Positions 8,078 to 14,715 of a stretch of DNA of 48,030 bases are shown piece by piece (positions within the stretch are counted from its first letter, which is position 1; each line of letters opens with the position of its first letter). The notes under the pieces are model-generated. The model saw only the letters and a list, made by a program, of their open reading frames with translations, did no database searches and had not been told where the DNA came from. This DNA comes from a virus. The stretch is taken from positions 1-48,030 of the IMG/VR virus record IMGVR_UViG_3300035698_009141; one strand, written 5' to 3'. A program made the position numbers and the translations under genes.

Positions 8078-8105
8078 TTGCAATATACTTTTTTTGGCGT
8101 ATATT
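8078..8105 (+). promoter_or_regulatory. Rightward promoter 1 with operator-like palindrome
   Basis: TTGCAA, 16-base spacer, TATATT. Inside it lies the dyad ATATAC-N10-GTATAT (8083-8104). The same promoter and dyad recur at 12202-12229, followed by a similar ATTAATAAT-rich leader. It heads the 8.15-11.34 kb operon. A DNA-binding protein sitting on the dyad would block polymerase (inference). Confidence 0.7.
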
Positions 8106-8147
8106 TAATTTATGAATAATATTAATAATAATAAAAAGGGAGCAACT

Positions 8148-8291
8148 ATGGAAAAGTTTATAGCATTATTTTTAACAAGTCTAATCGGATTGACTGTATT
8201 TTATACAATCAATATTGTATTTTTTAATCGGGTTATTTTTATTAAAGGCTTGGGTTTTTTTAATCATATAGCCTTAACATTTCTTTTATAA
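8148..8291 (+). CDS. Small membrane protein, 47 aa
   Basis: First gene of the rightward cluster: MEKFIALFLTSLIGL opens one long hydrophobic segment, with a second, Phe-rich segment at the C-terminus. AAAGGGAG precedes the ATG. Early position and membrane nature would suit a host-interference or exclusion role, but nothing proves it. Confidence 0.6.
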   Translation: MEKFIALFLTSLIGLTVFYTINIVFFNRVIFIKGLGFFNHIALTFLL

Positions 8292-8305
8292 AGGATATCA
8301 AACCC

Positions 8306-8488
8306 ATGAAAAAAAATCTAATCGAGCATATTACAGCATGGATAGACCGAGAGTTTAATCCCTTGCATAGAGACGATGTATTGGCCGATATGATAGACGT
8401 AATGTCAGGCAATAGGGCAGGGAATAGCTTTGAGAATAAAGCAGCTCAGTATCTTATGGAATCTTACAATAATAAAAAGGATATTTAA
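8306..8488 (+). CDS. Hypothetical protein, 60 aa
   Basis: Soluble, acidic, helical composition (MKKNLIEHITAWIDREF...). Ribosome site AAAGGA. Second gene of the rightward operon, one short gap from its neighbours. Not recognised. Confidence 0.65.
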   Translation: MKKNLIEHITAWIDREFNPLHRDDVLADMIDVMSGNRAGNSFENKAAQYLMESYNNKKDI

Positions 8489-8490
8489 AC

Positions 8491-8661
8491 ATGGATACTT
8501 TCGAACTAGTCTTAATGGGTATCATGGTACTATCAAGCTTAATTATGCTTATTAGCTTGGTCCTTGCCGGTTTTGGCTTGCTTGCATTGGCAGTCAATGG
8601 CTTTGTATACTCATTGGCTGTAATGGTCTTGACTACTATTATAACTGTTATAATAACTTAA
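8491..8661 (+). CDS. Small membrane protein, 56 aa
   Basis: Almost entirely hydrophobic, two predicted transmembrane helices (about residues 5-28 and 33-55), starting MDTFELVLMGIMVLSS. It begins two bases after the preceding stop with AAAAAGGAT ahead. Function unknown. Confidence 0.6.
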   Translation: MDTFELVLMGIMVLSSLIMLISLVLAGFGLLALAVNGFVYSLAVMVLTTIITVIIT

Positions 8662-8679
8662 AAAGGGAGAATAAAACCC

Positions 8680-8772
8680 ATGAAATTAATAATCAAACTA
8701 ACAAATCTTTTTTGGGGCCTTGTCTTAGGTCTTTGTCTTTGGGCTTTTATCATTATCTTTTTATCATTTTAA
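8680..8772 (+). CDS. Single-pass membrane miniprotein, 30 aa
   Basis: MKLIIKLTNLFWGLVLG begins one basic-then-hydrophobic helix ending in LSF. AAAGGGAGA precedes the ATG at normal distance. Third membrane miniprotein in 600 bases, which suggests a functional group. Size makes it uncertain. Confidence 0.5.
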   Translation: MKLIIKLTNLFWGLVLGLCLWAFIIIFLSF

Positions 8773-8792
8773 TTTAAGGGAGAATCAAAACC

Positions 8793-9395
8793 ATGGAAAA
8801 ATATCAAAAAATAAATAGAATTATGACATACCTTGACAAGAAAAATATTGATTTTGATTATTATGATAGTCAATGCAATTTCGGATCTGAAAACAGTGAA
8901 AAGCCTTTAATATGTTCTAATTGGAATAAAGTATCGGATAAAATGGTAGATTATATCGAATCAATTATAGAAACTCACTGGAATGATGAAGTTACACGTT
9001 GTGGGTGCTGTAATGGTGCCATTTTGACAACCCCGTCCTATCATGGCGACCTGCCGGAGTATGTTATATTAGATTGCGATATAACCTGTAAAGATTGCAT
9101 TCTTGATGATGAAAGTATCCAGGATGAAATAATAGATCAATATAAAAACCAGACAAACAAGGCTATCATGCCATGGTTTTTTGATATCATTGAAAAACAA
9201 GGTTATGTCTGTTATTCACCAGATGAGTATTGCCAGATCTTTGAGACCGGCTTCCATCACGGCCAGAATGATAACCCAAAAGATATTGCAGAGGATATCA
9301 AAAAAAACCTACCAGATCATGATTACATATTTAAAATTGATAGTGCAGGACAGTTTGATATCCAATGGAGTGTATTTATTAAAAAACAAGAATAG
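8793..9395 (+). CDS. Hypothetical protein with two CxxC knuckles, 200 aa
   Basis: The largest protein of the rightward cluster. Central TRCGCCNGA and ITCKDCILDD could hold one zinc. The rest is acidic and rich in Asp and Tyr. The ATG follows AAGGGAGAATC. No family recognised. Confidence 0.75.
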   Translation: MEKYQKINRIMTYLDKKNIDFDYYDSQCNFGSENSEKPLICSNWNKVSDKMVDYIESIIETHWNDEVTRCGCCNGAILTTPSYHGDLPEYVILDCDITCKDCILDDESIQDEIIDQYKNQTNKAIMPWFFDIIEKQGYVCYSPDEYCQIFETGFHHGQNDNPKDIAEDIKKNLPDHDYIFKIDSAGQFDIQWSVFIKKQE

Positions 9396-9411
9396 AAAGG
9401 AAGGTTAAAAC

Positions 9412-9807
9412 ATGAAAGTATATCAAAAAATCTCAGGGTTATTACAGGCGATAAAAAATTGTGAAGAGTCAAATAATAATGAATGGCTTATCAAACACAC
9501 TGACAAATGCGAAAAAATTATTAATACCTGCCTGCCATTTGGTGCCGGTTTTGATAGTCAAACTTTCCTTGAAGATAATTCAACTCCTGAAAAACTTAAT
9601 ATTAAATCTGATTATCATTGCATGAATGATGGTGGATTTTATGATGGTTGGATTGAATTAAATTTTATCGTTACTCCGTCCTTGCAATATGGCTTTAACC
9701 TTAGAGTTAACTGGCATGGATACAATGGCAAGTATAAGGCAATTCTTGACGATTATATCTATGAGACTTGGCAATTATTTTTGGATAATGAATACCAAGA
9801 CGATTAA
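9412..9807 (+). CDS. Hypothetical protein, 131 aa
   Basis: Starts MKVYQKISGLLQAIKNC and ends in Trp, Tyr and acidic residues. The middle segment DGGFYDGWIELNFIVTPSL looks like a compact beta domain. The N-terminal YQKI followed by a helical run resembles the opening of the preceding 200-aa protein (MEKYQKINRIMTYL), so the two may share a domain. Function unknown. Confidence 0.7.
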   Translation: MKVYQKISGLLQAIKNCEESNNNEWLIKHTDKCEKIINTCLPFGAGFDSQTFLEDNSTPEKLNIKSDYHCMNDGGFYDGWIELNFIVTPSLQYGFNLRVNWHGYNGKYKAILDDYIYETWQLFLDNEYQDD

Positions 9808-9810
9808 ACC

Positions 9811-9867
9811 TTTTAACCTGCCTATAAATTATTTTGTGGGCAGTATTAAGCGGTTTAATATTAATCT
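9811..9867 (+). repeat. Intergenic hairpin element, copy 1
   Basis: AACCTGCC ... GGGCAG hairpin (imperfect stem) followed by GTATTAAGCGGTTTAATATTAA, itself a small dyad (TATTAA/TTAATA). Related copies at 10893-10945 and 11107-11135. It lies in the mRNA between two genes and has no U-tract, so it looks like an RNA-processing or stability element rather than a terminator. Confidence 0.6.
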
Positions 9868-9889
9868 AAAAAAGGAAGGATTAAAAAAC

Positions 9890-10054
9890 ATGGATGATAG
9901 ATTATTTAATGAATTAAAAGGTGATCCGCTTTATAACGCTGTATTGACCGCCACGAGTCAAAAAGAGTATGATAAGGCTGTTGATATTTTGTTATCTATC
10001 AGGGGATCTCAGGCCATTGAATTATTAAAAAAAGCTATTTTATTGAAAGGATAG
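9890..10054 (+). CDS. Hypothetical protein, 54 aa
   Basis: MDDRLFNELKGDPLYNAVL..., a short helical acidic protein. The start is set by AAGGAAGGA ahead of the ATG at 9890; the frame is open upstream only through the hairpin repeat. Unknown function. Confidence 0.65.
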   Translation: MDDRLFNELKGDPLYNAVLTATSQKEYDKAVDILLSIRGSQAIELLKKAILLKG

Positions 10055-10058
10055 AACT

Positions 10059-10295
10059 ATGTCAATCGAGCAAAAAATAAAACGTAACATGTTTATAGCC
10101 TGGTACCTGGGATATCGAAAAGACAAGCAAAATAATCTTGTTTGGTCCCTGATAGACTTTGGATATGCTTCTTTTTTTAACGTTTTGAATGGGACGTGTA
10201 GCCTTCAGGCAAGTATTGATTTTAGTATGGATAAATTTGAGACTGAAGTTAATAACGATTATCATAATTTAATGTCAATCTTAATAAAAGGATAA
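10059..10295 (+). CDS. Hypothetical protein, 78 aa
   Basis: Soluble protein starting MSIEQKIKRNMFIAWYLGYR. GAAAGGATAG provides the ribosome site within the end of the preceding gene. No family recognised. Confidence 0.65.
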   Translation: MSIEQKIKRNMFIAWYLGYRKDKQNNLVWSLIDFGYASFFNVLNGTCSLQASIDFSMDKFETEVNNDYHNLMSILIKG

Positions 10296-10301
10296 AATAA
10301 A

Positions 10302-10586
10302 ATGGGGGATTTAAACATCTATACAAGGGATATTGATTCTATCGTAACCGGTTTTGGTATTCATCAGCGCGTGGTGGCCTGTCAACCGGGTTTTGATCCA
10401 GATTATAATAGAACAGTTTTATGTTGCCGGGTTGACAGGGTAAACAGTTTACCGGACCCGGATATAAAACAAATTTTAACAGTAGCAAGAAAGGATCAAG
10501 GTGTGAAAGGCAAGTTTAAAATGATAGATAGATTTGAATGGGATAATGCCAGAAGAATAACATATTATTTCAAACGTATTCAATAA
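10302..10586 (+). CDS. Hypothetical protein, 94 aa
   Basis: Starts MGDLNIYTRDIDSIVTGFG; mixed alpha/beta composition with two adjacent Cys residues (VLCCRVDRV). AAAAGGAT precedes. Six bases from the previous stop. Unknown function. Confidence 0.65.
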   Translation: MGDLNIYTRDIDSIVTGFGIHQRVVACQPGFDPDYNRTVLCCRVDRVNSLPDPDIKQILTVARKDQGVKGKFKMIDRFEWDNARRITYYFKRIQ

Positions 10587-10609
10587 CCCATAACAAAGGA
10601 ATTAAAAAC

Positions 10610-10888
10610 ATGAAAAATCATGAGATCGAAGACCAGTTTACACGTGTCAATAGTGACGTTAACGGCAATCCACGATATGCAATCCATTTTTTGAATTGTG
10701 AACCAGCAGCATGGGTAAACTATGATATGACATTGCATGAAAGGTATTTAAAAGTTTGCAAACTTATGAATTCAATAGGGGGGCGCAAATTCCACAACAA
10801 GCAATATGGCGGTGGTATTGTATTTCAAAGTTATAGCCTGCCGGATACATGGGGCCATATAGAGCGCGTAAAGAATCAGATAGAATAA
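10610..10888 (+). CDS. Hypothetical protein, 92 aa
   Basis: Starts MKNHEIEDQFTRVNSDVNGNPRY. Preceded by the recurring leader CCATAACAAAGGAATTAAAAAC, which includes the ribosome site. Followed by the best copy of the intergenic hairpin element. Unknown function. Confidence 0.65.
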   Translation: MKNHEIEDQFTRVNSDVNGNPRYAIHFLNCEPAAWVNYDMTLHERYLKVCKLMNSIGGRKFHNKQYGGGIVFQSYSLPDTWGHIERVKNQIE

Positions 10889-10892
10889 TTTG

Positions 10893-10945
10893 ACTTTTTA
10901 ACCTGCCCACAATTCTATTGTGGGCAGTATTAAGAAGTTAACTTA
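10893..10945 (+). repeat. Intergenic hairpin element, copy 2 (perfect stem)
   Basis: CTGCCCACAA (10903-10912), 5-base loop, TTGTGGGCAG (10918-10927): a perfect 10-bp stem, then TATTAAGAAGTTAA. No U-run follows. Same module as 9811-9867. Confidence 0.7.
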
Positions 10946-10971
10946 TAACCCATAACAAAGGATCTGAAACC

Positions 10972-11109
10972 ATGGAAAAATATTTCATCTACAATTATTC
11001 AAATCTTACAACCTATATTAAAAAATTCAATAGCATTTCAAGCGCGCGCCATTGGGTTATAAATCATCTTGACTTGTCTATGGACTGGACTATTAAAATT
11101 TTTGTATAA
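10972..11109 (+). CDS. Hypothetical protein, 45 aa
   Basis: Starts MEKYFIYNYSNLTTYIKKF and ends WTIKIFV. The recurrent leader CCATAACAAAGGATC stands before the ATG. Aromatic-rich, soluble. Function unknown. Confidence 0.55.
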   Translation: MEKYFIYNYSNLTTYIKKFNSISSARHWVINHLDLSMDWTIKIFV

Positions 11110-11135
11110 AGTATTAAGCAGTTTAATATTAACTT
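11107..11135 (+). repeat. Intergenic hairpin element, copy 3 (3' half only)
   Basis: AGTATTAAGCAGTTTAATATTAAC repeats only the distal dyad of the elements at 9811 and 10893 (TATTAA-gcagt-TTAATA). The G+C-rich stem is missing. Confidence 0.55.
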
Positions 11136-11154
11136 AACAGGGAGGATTTTAAAC

Positions 11155-11340
11155 ATGGGTAATTTTTTATCTGAAATTGCAAGCGCCTATAAAACATTTA
11201 ATTTCCCGGCGACAAAAAGAGACCGGCAAAAAGTCTCAAAAACGGATTGTTATATTGACTATATTTTTGCAGGTGGTCGCCTGGGAGACATTGACTATTA
11301 CAGAGTCAAAAAAAATCAAATCACATCAAAACAAATATAA
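11155..11340 (+). CDS. Hypothetical protein, 61 aa
   Basis: Basic protein starting MGNFLSEIASAYKTF. CAGGGAGG precedes the ATG. Last gene before the terminator at 11372-11400. Unknown function. Confidence 0.65.
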   Translation: MGNFLSEIASAYKTFNFPATKRDRQKVSKTDCYIDYIFAGGRLGDIDYYRVKKNQITSKQI

Positions 11341-11371
11341 TTGGTTTTTGTAAACAAAATATATAACCATC

Positions 11372-11400
11372 AAACCCGGTCTATGTGGCCGGGTTTTTTG
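11372..11400 (+). terminator. Rho-independent terminator
   Basis: AACCCGG ... CCGGGTT with a short loop, followed by TTTTTTGTTTT. Ends the first rightward operon. Genes at 11477 and 11668 need read-through or another start. Confidence 0.8.
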
Positions 11401-11476
11401 TTTTAAAATTTATTAAAGTATCTTATCCAGGATATTTTAATAAGCGTTAAAACCATAAAATAAGGGGCTTCAAACC

Positions 11477-11635
11477 ATGAAAAGAATTGATTGTATCAAA
11501 CAGATGGAAAAGGAAATTTTATCATATCAAAAAACAGTCAAGGCATATTATGATATGAAATTATTTAAAAGGTGTGATTATTGGAAAGGCAAAATAAATG
11601 CATTAAAGGAAGCCATTGAACTATTAACGTTATAA
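11477..11635 (+). CDS. Hypothetical protein, 52 aa
   Basis: Basic, helical: MKRIDCIKQMEKEILSYQKT..., coiled-coil-like heptads. The leader AAACCATAAAATAAGGGG matches the recurrent leader seen before other genes of this cluster. Unknown function. Confidence 0.55.
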   Translation: MKRIDCIKQMEKEILSYQKTVKAYYDMKLFKRCDYWKGKINALKEAIELLTL

Positions 11636-11667
11636 AATTTAAACCATAACACAAGGGAGTTTCAAAC

Positions 11668-11838
11668 ATGTTTAATCATTGGATATGCTGGCAGGCAAAA
11701 TGTGTAAGGGATCTGAAAATCTGTAAGAATTGCATTGACTGTTTTAAAATAGATGATGGCTTTTATTGTGGGCATCCTTTCAATCCTTTCAAGGTTAGAA
11801 GTACAGGCCATTACAGGTGTTTTAAACCCAACAAATAA
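11668..11838 (+). CDS. Cys-rich small protein, 56 aa
   Basis: Seven Cys residues: ICWQAKC, CKNCIDC, FYCGHP, YRCFKP, suggesting a zinc-binding or disulfide-rich fold. Leader AAACCATAACACAAGGGAG carries the ribosome site. Similar in style to small phage proteins of the CxxCxxCF...YCxHP type. Function unknown. Confidence 0.6.
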   Translation: MFNHWICWQAKCVRDLKICKNCIDCFKIDDGFYCGHPFNPFKVRSTGHYRCFKPNK

Positions 11839-11918
11839 GCCAGCTCAAAAACAAAATGGATCAATATCAATGCCATTTCCAGGTCAAAAATCAATCGGAT
11901 AGGTTCGCGCATGGTCCG

Positions 11919-12180
11919 GGCTATGGTTTCTAGTTTTTGTAATGGCTTTTCAGATGGTTTCTAAAATTGACTATGGCTATCGCTACGGTTTCTAGAATTT
12001 GATATGCCGTTTGGTACGGTTTTTAAAATCCGCATGGCTGATAATTTTTATATGCAAACTCGGTACGGTTTTTAATTTTGAAAGGATCATTGGATGGTTG
12101 ATAAAATTTGTCGGATGGTTTCTAGTTTTTCAAAAAATATCGGATGGTTCACGATTTTTGGCATGGTTCGAAAAAATAAT
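11919..12180 (+). repeat. Phased array of about ten short asymmetric repeats
   Basis: Ten copies of roughly (A/G)(T/C)GGTTTCTAAAATTG. The GG pairs stand at 11925, 11956, 11987, 12018, 12036, 12067, 12096, 12117, 12146 and 12165, so steps are 31, 31, 31, 18, 31, 29, 21, 29 and 19 bases, close to two or three helical turns. All recognised copies lie on the + strand. The array fills the gene-free stretch 11839-12200 and ends just before promoter 2. It resembles iterons or clustered operator sites. Confidence 0.8.
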
Positions 12181-12201
12181 TTATTTTATTTAAAAAAAGG
12201 C

Positions 12202-12229
12202 TTGACATATACTTTAAAAGGCGTATATT
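12202..12229 (+). promoter_or_regulatory. Rightward promoter 2 with operator-like palindrome
   Basis: TTGACA, 16-base spacer, TATATT; the dyad ATATAC-N10-GTATAT lies at 12207-12228, matching the one at 8083-8104 with the same GGC next to its right arm. Drives the second rightward operon beginning at 12285. Confidence 0.75.
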
Positions 12230-12284
12230 CAACCTATGCAACATATTAATAATTATAATAACATTTAATTTAAGGGGAATCACA

Positions 12285-12701
12285 ATGAAACAAAAAGAAT
12301 TAATCGAATCAAGTAACATCACGGCAAAGCTTATCAGATCCACAGTTCAACAATTTGGTGGATGGGAATCTTTTCAAGAATCTGCCCAGGACGTTTCAAC
12401 CCATGGCATTGATGGTGGTTATGGTGCCTTTATTTATTATTCCGATACAGTCCCATTTTTTAAACGTAACAAAAAAGAAATTATGGAGCTGGCAAATGAT
12501 CAGGCTGAAGAATTCGGCCAAGGAACACTTGAAATGATCAATGGGTTTGGCTGCATGGAATCCCTTGACTTGACCATTGATGAACTTGCCAGGGCTATTT
12601 ATTCCGGCAAGGGTGATCTGACTACAAATATTTTTAATTGCTTGGCCTGGTATGCTGGTGAAGAAGTTTGCCGGTCTTATTGTGATCTGATTGAAGCTTA
12701 A
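12285..12701 (+). CDS. Hypothetical phage protein, 138 aa
   Basis: Middle segment GGYGAFIYYSDTVPFFKRNKKEI resembles phage proteins with an IYYxDTxxFFxxNxxxI motif whose function is unknown. AAGGGGAATCAC precedes the ATG. First gene after promoter 2, so likely an early product. Confidence 0.75.
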   Translation: MKQKELIESSNITAKLIRSTVQQFGGWESFQESAQDVSTHGIDGGYGAFIYYSDTVPFFKRNKKEIMELANDQAEEFGQGTLEMINGFGCMESLDLTIDELARAIYSGKGDLTTNIFNCLAWYAGEEVCRSYCDLIEA

Positions 12702-12718
12702 ACCCATATGTCACCTTA

Positions 12719-12768
12719 TATGGTTTTTGAAATTTACTAAGGCAGGGCGGATGGTTTTTTAAAATTAG
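12719..12768 (+). repeat. Repeat pair, 31-base spacing
   Basis: TATGGTTTTTGAAATTT and GGATGGTTTTTTAAAATT, GG positions 12724 and 12755. Same family as the 11.92 kb array. The second copy runs into the ribosome site of the next gene. Confidence 0.7.
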
Positions 12769-12779
12769 GGAGAATTTAC

Positions 12780-13103
12780 ATGGGGACTAAAATTTACACA
12801 AGCGAAGAAATTTTAAACAGCGATGATCTTTACGACTTGCAAGAAATGGCAAGCTCCGGCATACCTATCAAATACCAAATGACTAAAGGTGAGATTTTTT
12901 GGGTTAAATTTATCACCGATAAATATTGTGTCGCTGATTATATAACGGATAATTCAAGGTTTTTTGTTTTGACAATAGATGATATTGAAGCAATGTCAAA
13001 GGCTCTGGATGATGATTGCAAAGACTTTGGCAAGGCGGTTATGTTATCGGATGAAACAGCACTCCAAAAAATATTCTTCTGGCTCTATCAAGAATCAGAA
13101 TAA
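12780..13103 (+). CDS. Hypothetical protein, 107 aa
   Basis: Acidic protein starting MGTKIYTSEEILNSDD; AGGGAGAATTTAC precedes. The middle part (KGEIFWVKFITDKYCVADYI) looks like beta strands. Unknown function. Confidence 0.7.
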   Translation: MGTKIYTSEEILNSDDLYDLQEMASSGIPIKYQMTKGEIFWVKFITDKYCVADYITDNSRFFVLTIDDIEAMSKALDDDCKDFGKAVMLSDETALQKIFFWLYQESE

Positions 13104-13128
13104 ACCATAACAAAAGGAGACCGATAGA

Positions 13129-13365
13129 ATGGAAAATTTTAAGGCAGTTAAGGAAAGTAACATTGATTCTATAATTCTTAAAAGTGTTGATGAATTTGAA
13201 ACCTGGGCAGACGGTAATTGTGTCAGTCAGGAAGATATTTCAATTGTTATTGAAAATATTGGTATTAAAAATATTGTAATTTATACCTTTTCAGATGGTT
13301 CGGGTATTAAACGAGTTGAGGATCTTATTTATTTTGTCAAAAGTGTTGAGCCCTGGATAGTCTAA
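13129..13365 (+). CDS. Hypothetical acidic protein, 78 aa
   Basis: Starts MENFKAVKESNIDSIILKSV; strongly acidic. The leader AAACCATAACAAAAGGAG carries the ribosome site. Small acidic early proteins are often host-protein inhibitors, but nothing specific is seen. Confidence 0.65.
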   Translation: MENFKAVKESNIDSIILKSVDEFETWADGNCVSQEDISIVIENIGIKNIVIYTFSDGSGIKRVEDLIYFVKSVEPWIV

Positions 13366-13388
13366 AATATTTTTGCTATGCCACCATA

Positions 13389-13437
13389 GACGGTTTTTGA
13401 AATCCGCTATGGTTGGTTAGATGGTTTTTTAAAATTA
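13389..13437 (+). repeat. Repeat group, 31-base outer spacing
   Basis: GACGGTTTTTGAAATCC (GG 13392), an intermediate TATGGTTGG (13411) and GATGGTTTTTTAAAATT (13423). Outer copies are 31 bases apart. Confidence 0.7.
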
Positions 13438-13455
13438 GCTAGAGGAGATTTAGAA

Positions 13456-13779
13456 ATGGAAAAGTTAACGGAAAAACAAACGGAAAAAGATTTTCTATTA
13501 TGTGCCATTGATATTATATGTTGCCAAAGGGAATATGAGACAAAGAAATATCCAAGCGGCGGATATTACAGATCAGATGTTGAAATTGAAACAAAAGAAA
13601 GATGGACAGGAACTAAAACAGAAATCTTTGAAAGGTTTTATCACACAAACAATAAATTAAAATATTGTAATGGCAGTCATTGTTTGTTTGCCAATTTGAA
13701 TGACAGGCTTGACTATAATAAATTCTTTATAAAATACCACACCATAGCTAATTATTATGGCAATGGGGTTGTGGATTGA
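13456..13779 (+). CDS. Hypothetical protein, 107 aa
   Basis: Starts MEKLTEKQTEKDFLLCAIDIICC and has scattered Cys and Tyr residues. AGAGGAGATT precedes. No family recognised. Confidence 0.7.
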   Translation: MEKLTEKQTEKDFLLCAIDIICCQREYETKKYPSGGYYRSDVEIETKERWTGTKTEIFERFYHTNNKLKYCNGSHCLFANLNDRLDYNKFFIKYHTIANYYGNGVVD

Positions 13780-13803
13780 ATTTTTAACAAAGGAGAAAAG
13801 ATC

Positions 13804-14031
13804 ATGGCAGATCAAACAGTCGGCTACAAAATAACCAGGGAAACATCAAAATACAATAAATATATGAAATGGCATTTGGAATATTTCAGGGATAATAATT
13901 CCGGCCTTTCTTCTAACTGGTTCAAAACACAAAAAGAAGCGATACAAAATGTAGAACGGGCTATTTACAGGGGCAAAAAGGGATTTCCGATTGGTGATAG
14001 GTTAAGCTTTACTGATTATATAGCACTATAA
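13804..14031 (+). CDS. Hypothetical protein, 75 aa
   Basis: Basic, aromatic-rich (MADQTVGYKITRETSKYNKY...). The segment SNWFKTQKEAIQNVERAIY resembles the small alpha/beta repeat of proteins with a W(F)xTxxEAxxxxxRxxx helix, but the family is not certain. AAAGGAGAA precedes the start. Confidence 0.65.
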   Translation: MADQTVGYKITRETSKYNKYMKWHLEYFRDNNSGLSSNWFKTQKEAIQNVERAIYRGKKGFPIGDRLSFTDYIAL

Positions 14032-14080
14032 TACGGTTGGTAAAATTACAAGGCAGTATAGACGGTTGATAAAATTTTAA
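14032..14080 (+). repeat. Repeat pair, 29-base spacing
   Basis: TACGGTTGGTAAAATT (GG 14035) and GACGGTTGATAAAATTTT (GG 14064). Same family as the 11.92 kb array. Confidence 0.7.
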
Positions 14081-14091
14081 AGGATAATACC

Positions 14092-14328
14092 ATGAAAATA
14101 AATAAAAATACAATAGCGCTAAGAGCCCCATCAATTTTTACATCAAGAAACGGGAAAGAAGATTGCACTATCTGTAAACAAAAGAGATCGTATGGGTTCA
14201 CTCATAGTGACGGCAAAAGATATGCGAGCGTTTATAAAATAGCTTGTGAATCGGGAGAAGTCCTGCGGGGAACTGGTATTTCACCAGTACCAATGGGCTT
14301 TCTAAAAGATAACTGCCTTATAGATTAA
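14092..14328 (+). CDS. Hypothetical basic protein, 78 aa
   Basis: Contains EDCTICKQKRSYGF, one CxxC knuckle, and ends PMGFLKDNCLID. Ribosome site AAAGGAT. Unknown function. Confidence 0.65.
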   Translation: MKINKNTIALRAPSIFTSRNGKEDCTICKQKRSYGFTHSDGKRYASVYKIACESGEVLRGTGISPVPMGFLKDNCLID

Positions 14329-14359
14329 CGGCAGCATATAACATAAAGGAGAAATAAGC

Positions 14360-14581
14360 ATGGGAAAATTTGGTGAAATTTATATTGAATTGCAGGAAAG
14401 AAACATCACGTTACCGCATACCCTGGAATATAAAGAATATTGTGCTACATTATATCCGGATATGGGAATAGAGTTTCTTTATGCTGACGAGGTAGACGGA
14501 TACCGGCAAGCAAAATCGTTTCAAGAATTTGAAGAAATGGCAATCGCTTGGATGAAAACAGGGGAACTTCCAAAAGAATAA
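14360..14581 (+). CDS. Hypothetical protein, paralogue A, 73 aa
   Basis: Starts MGKFGEIYIELQERNITLPH. Its C-terminal two thirds (KEYCATLYPDMGIEFLYADE, VDGYRQAKSFQEFEEMAI) align with the protein at 14716-14940, so the pair arose by duplication. AAAGGAGAAATAAGC precedes. Unknown function. Confidence 0.7.
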   Translation: MGKFGEIYIELQERNITLPHTLEYKEYCATLYPDMGIEFLYADEVDGYRQAKSFQEFEEMAIAWMKTGELPKE

Positions 14582-14594
14582 CCCTATGTCACAC

Positions 14595-14692
14595 TCGATG
14601 GTTTTTGAAATTGCTTATAGCTGCGTAGATGGTCAATAATTTTGGCATGGTTAATATTTTTCTATGCACCTTCAGATGGTTTTTTATTTTTA
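14595..14692 (+). repeat. Repeat group of four
   Basis: GG positions 14600, 14631, 14649 and 14678 (steps 31, 18, 29): GATGGTTTTTGAAATT, GATGGTCAATAATTTT, CATGGTTAATATTTTT, GATGGTTTTTTATTTTT. It fills the 134-base gap between the two paralogues. Confidence 0.7.
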
Positions 14693-14715
14693 ATCTTTAA
14701 TCGAAAGGAATAACC

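Larger units (their letters stand above)
7430..8147. other. Gene-free divergent control region with repeats
   Basis: About 720 bases between the two diverging operons with no convincing gene. It holds the leftward promoter (7479-7507), the first rightward promoter (8078-8105), a repeated 33-base block (7675-7707 and 7943-7975), a direct repeat CCTGCCCGGATT at 7737-7748 and 7755-7766, and poly-T-rich stretches with CTGG/ATGG words near 7849-7915 that resemble, but are not phased like, the 12 kb repeat array. A replication origin or genetic switch could lie here; neither is shown. Confidence 0.6.

Noticed and set aside
11919-12180. CRISPR array
   Set aside because: Repeats are short (about 15-18 bases), degenerate, and separated by gaps of a few to 15 bases of variable length; there are no cas genes.
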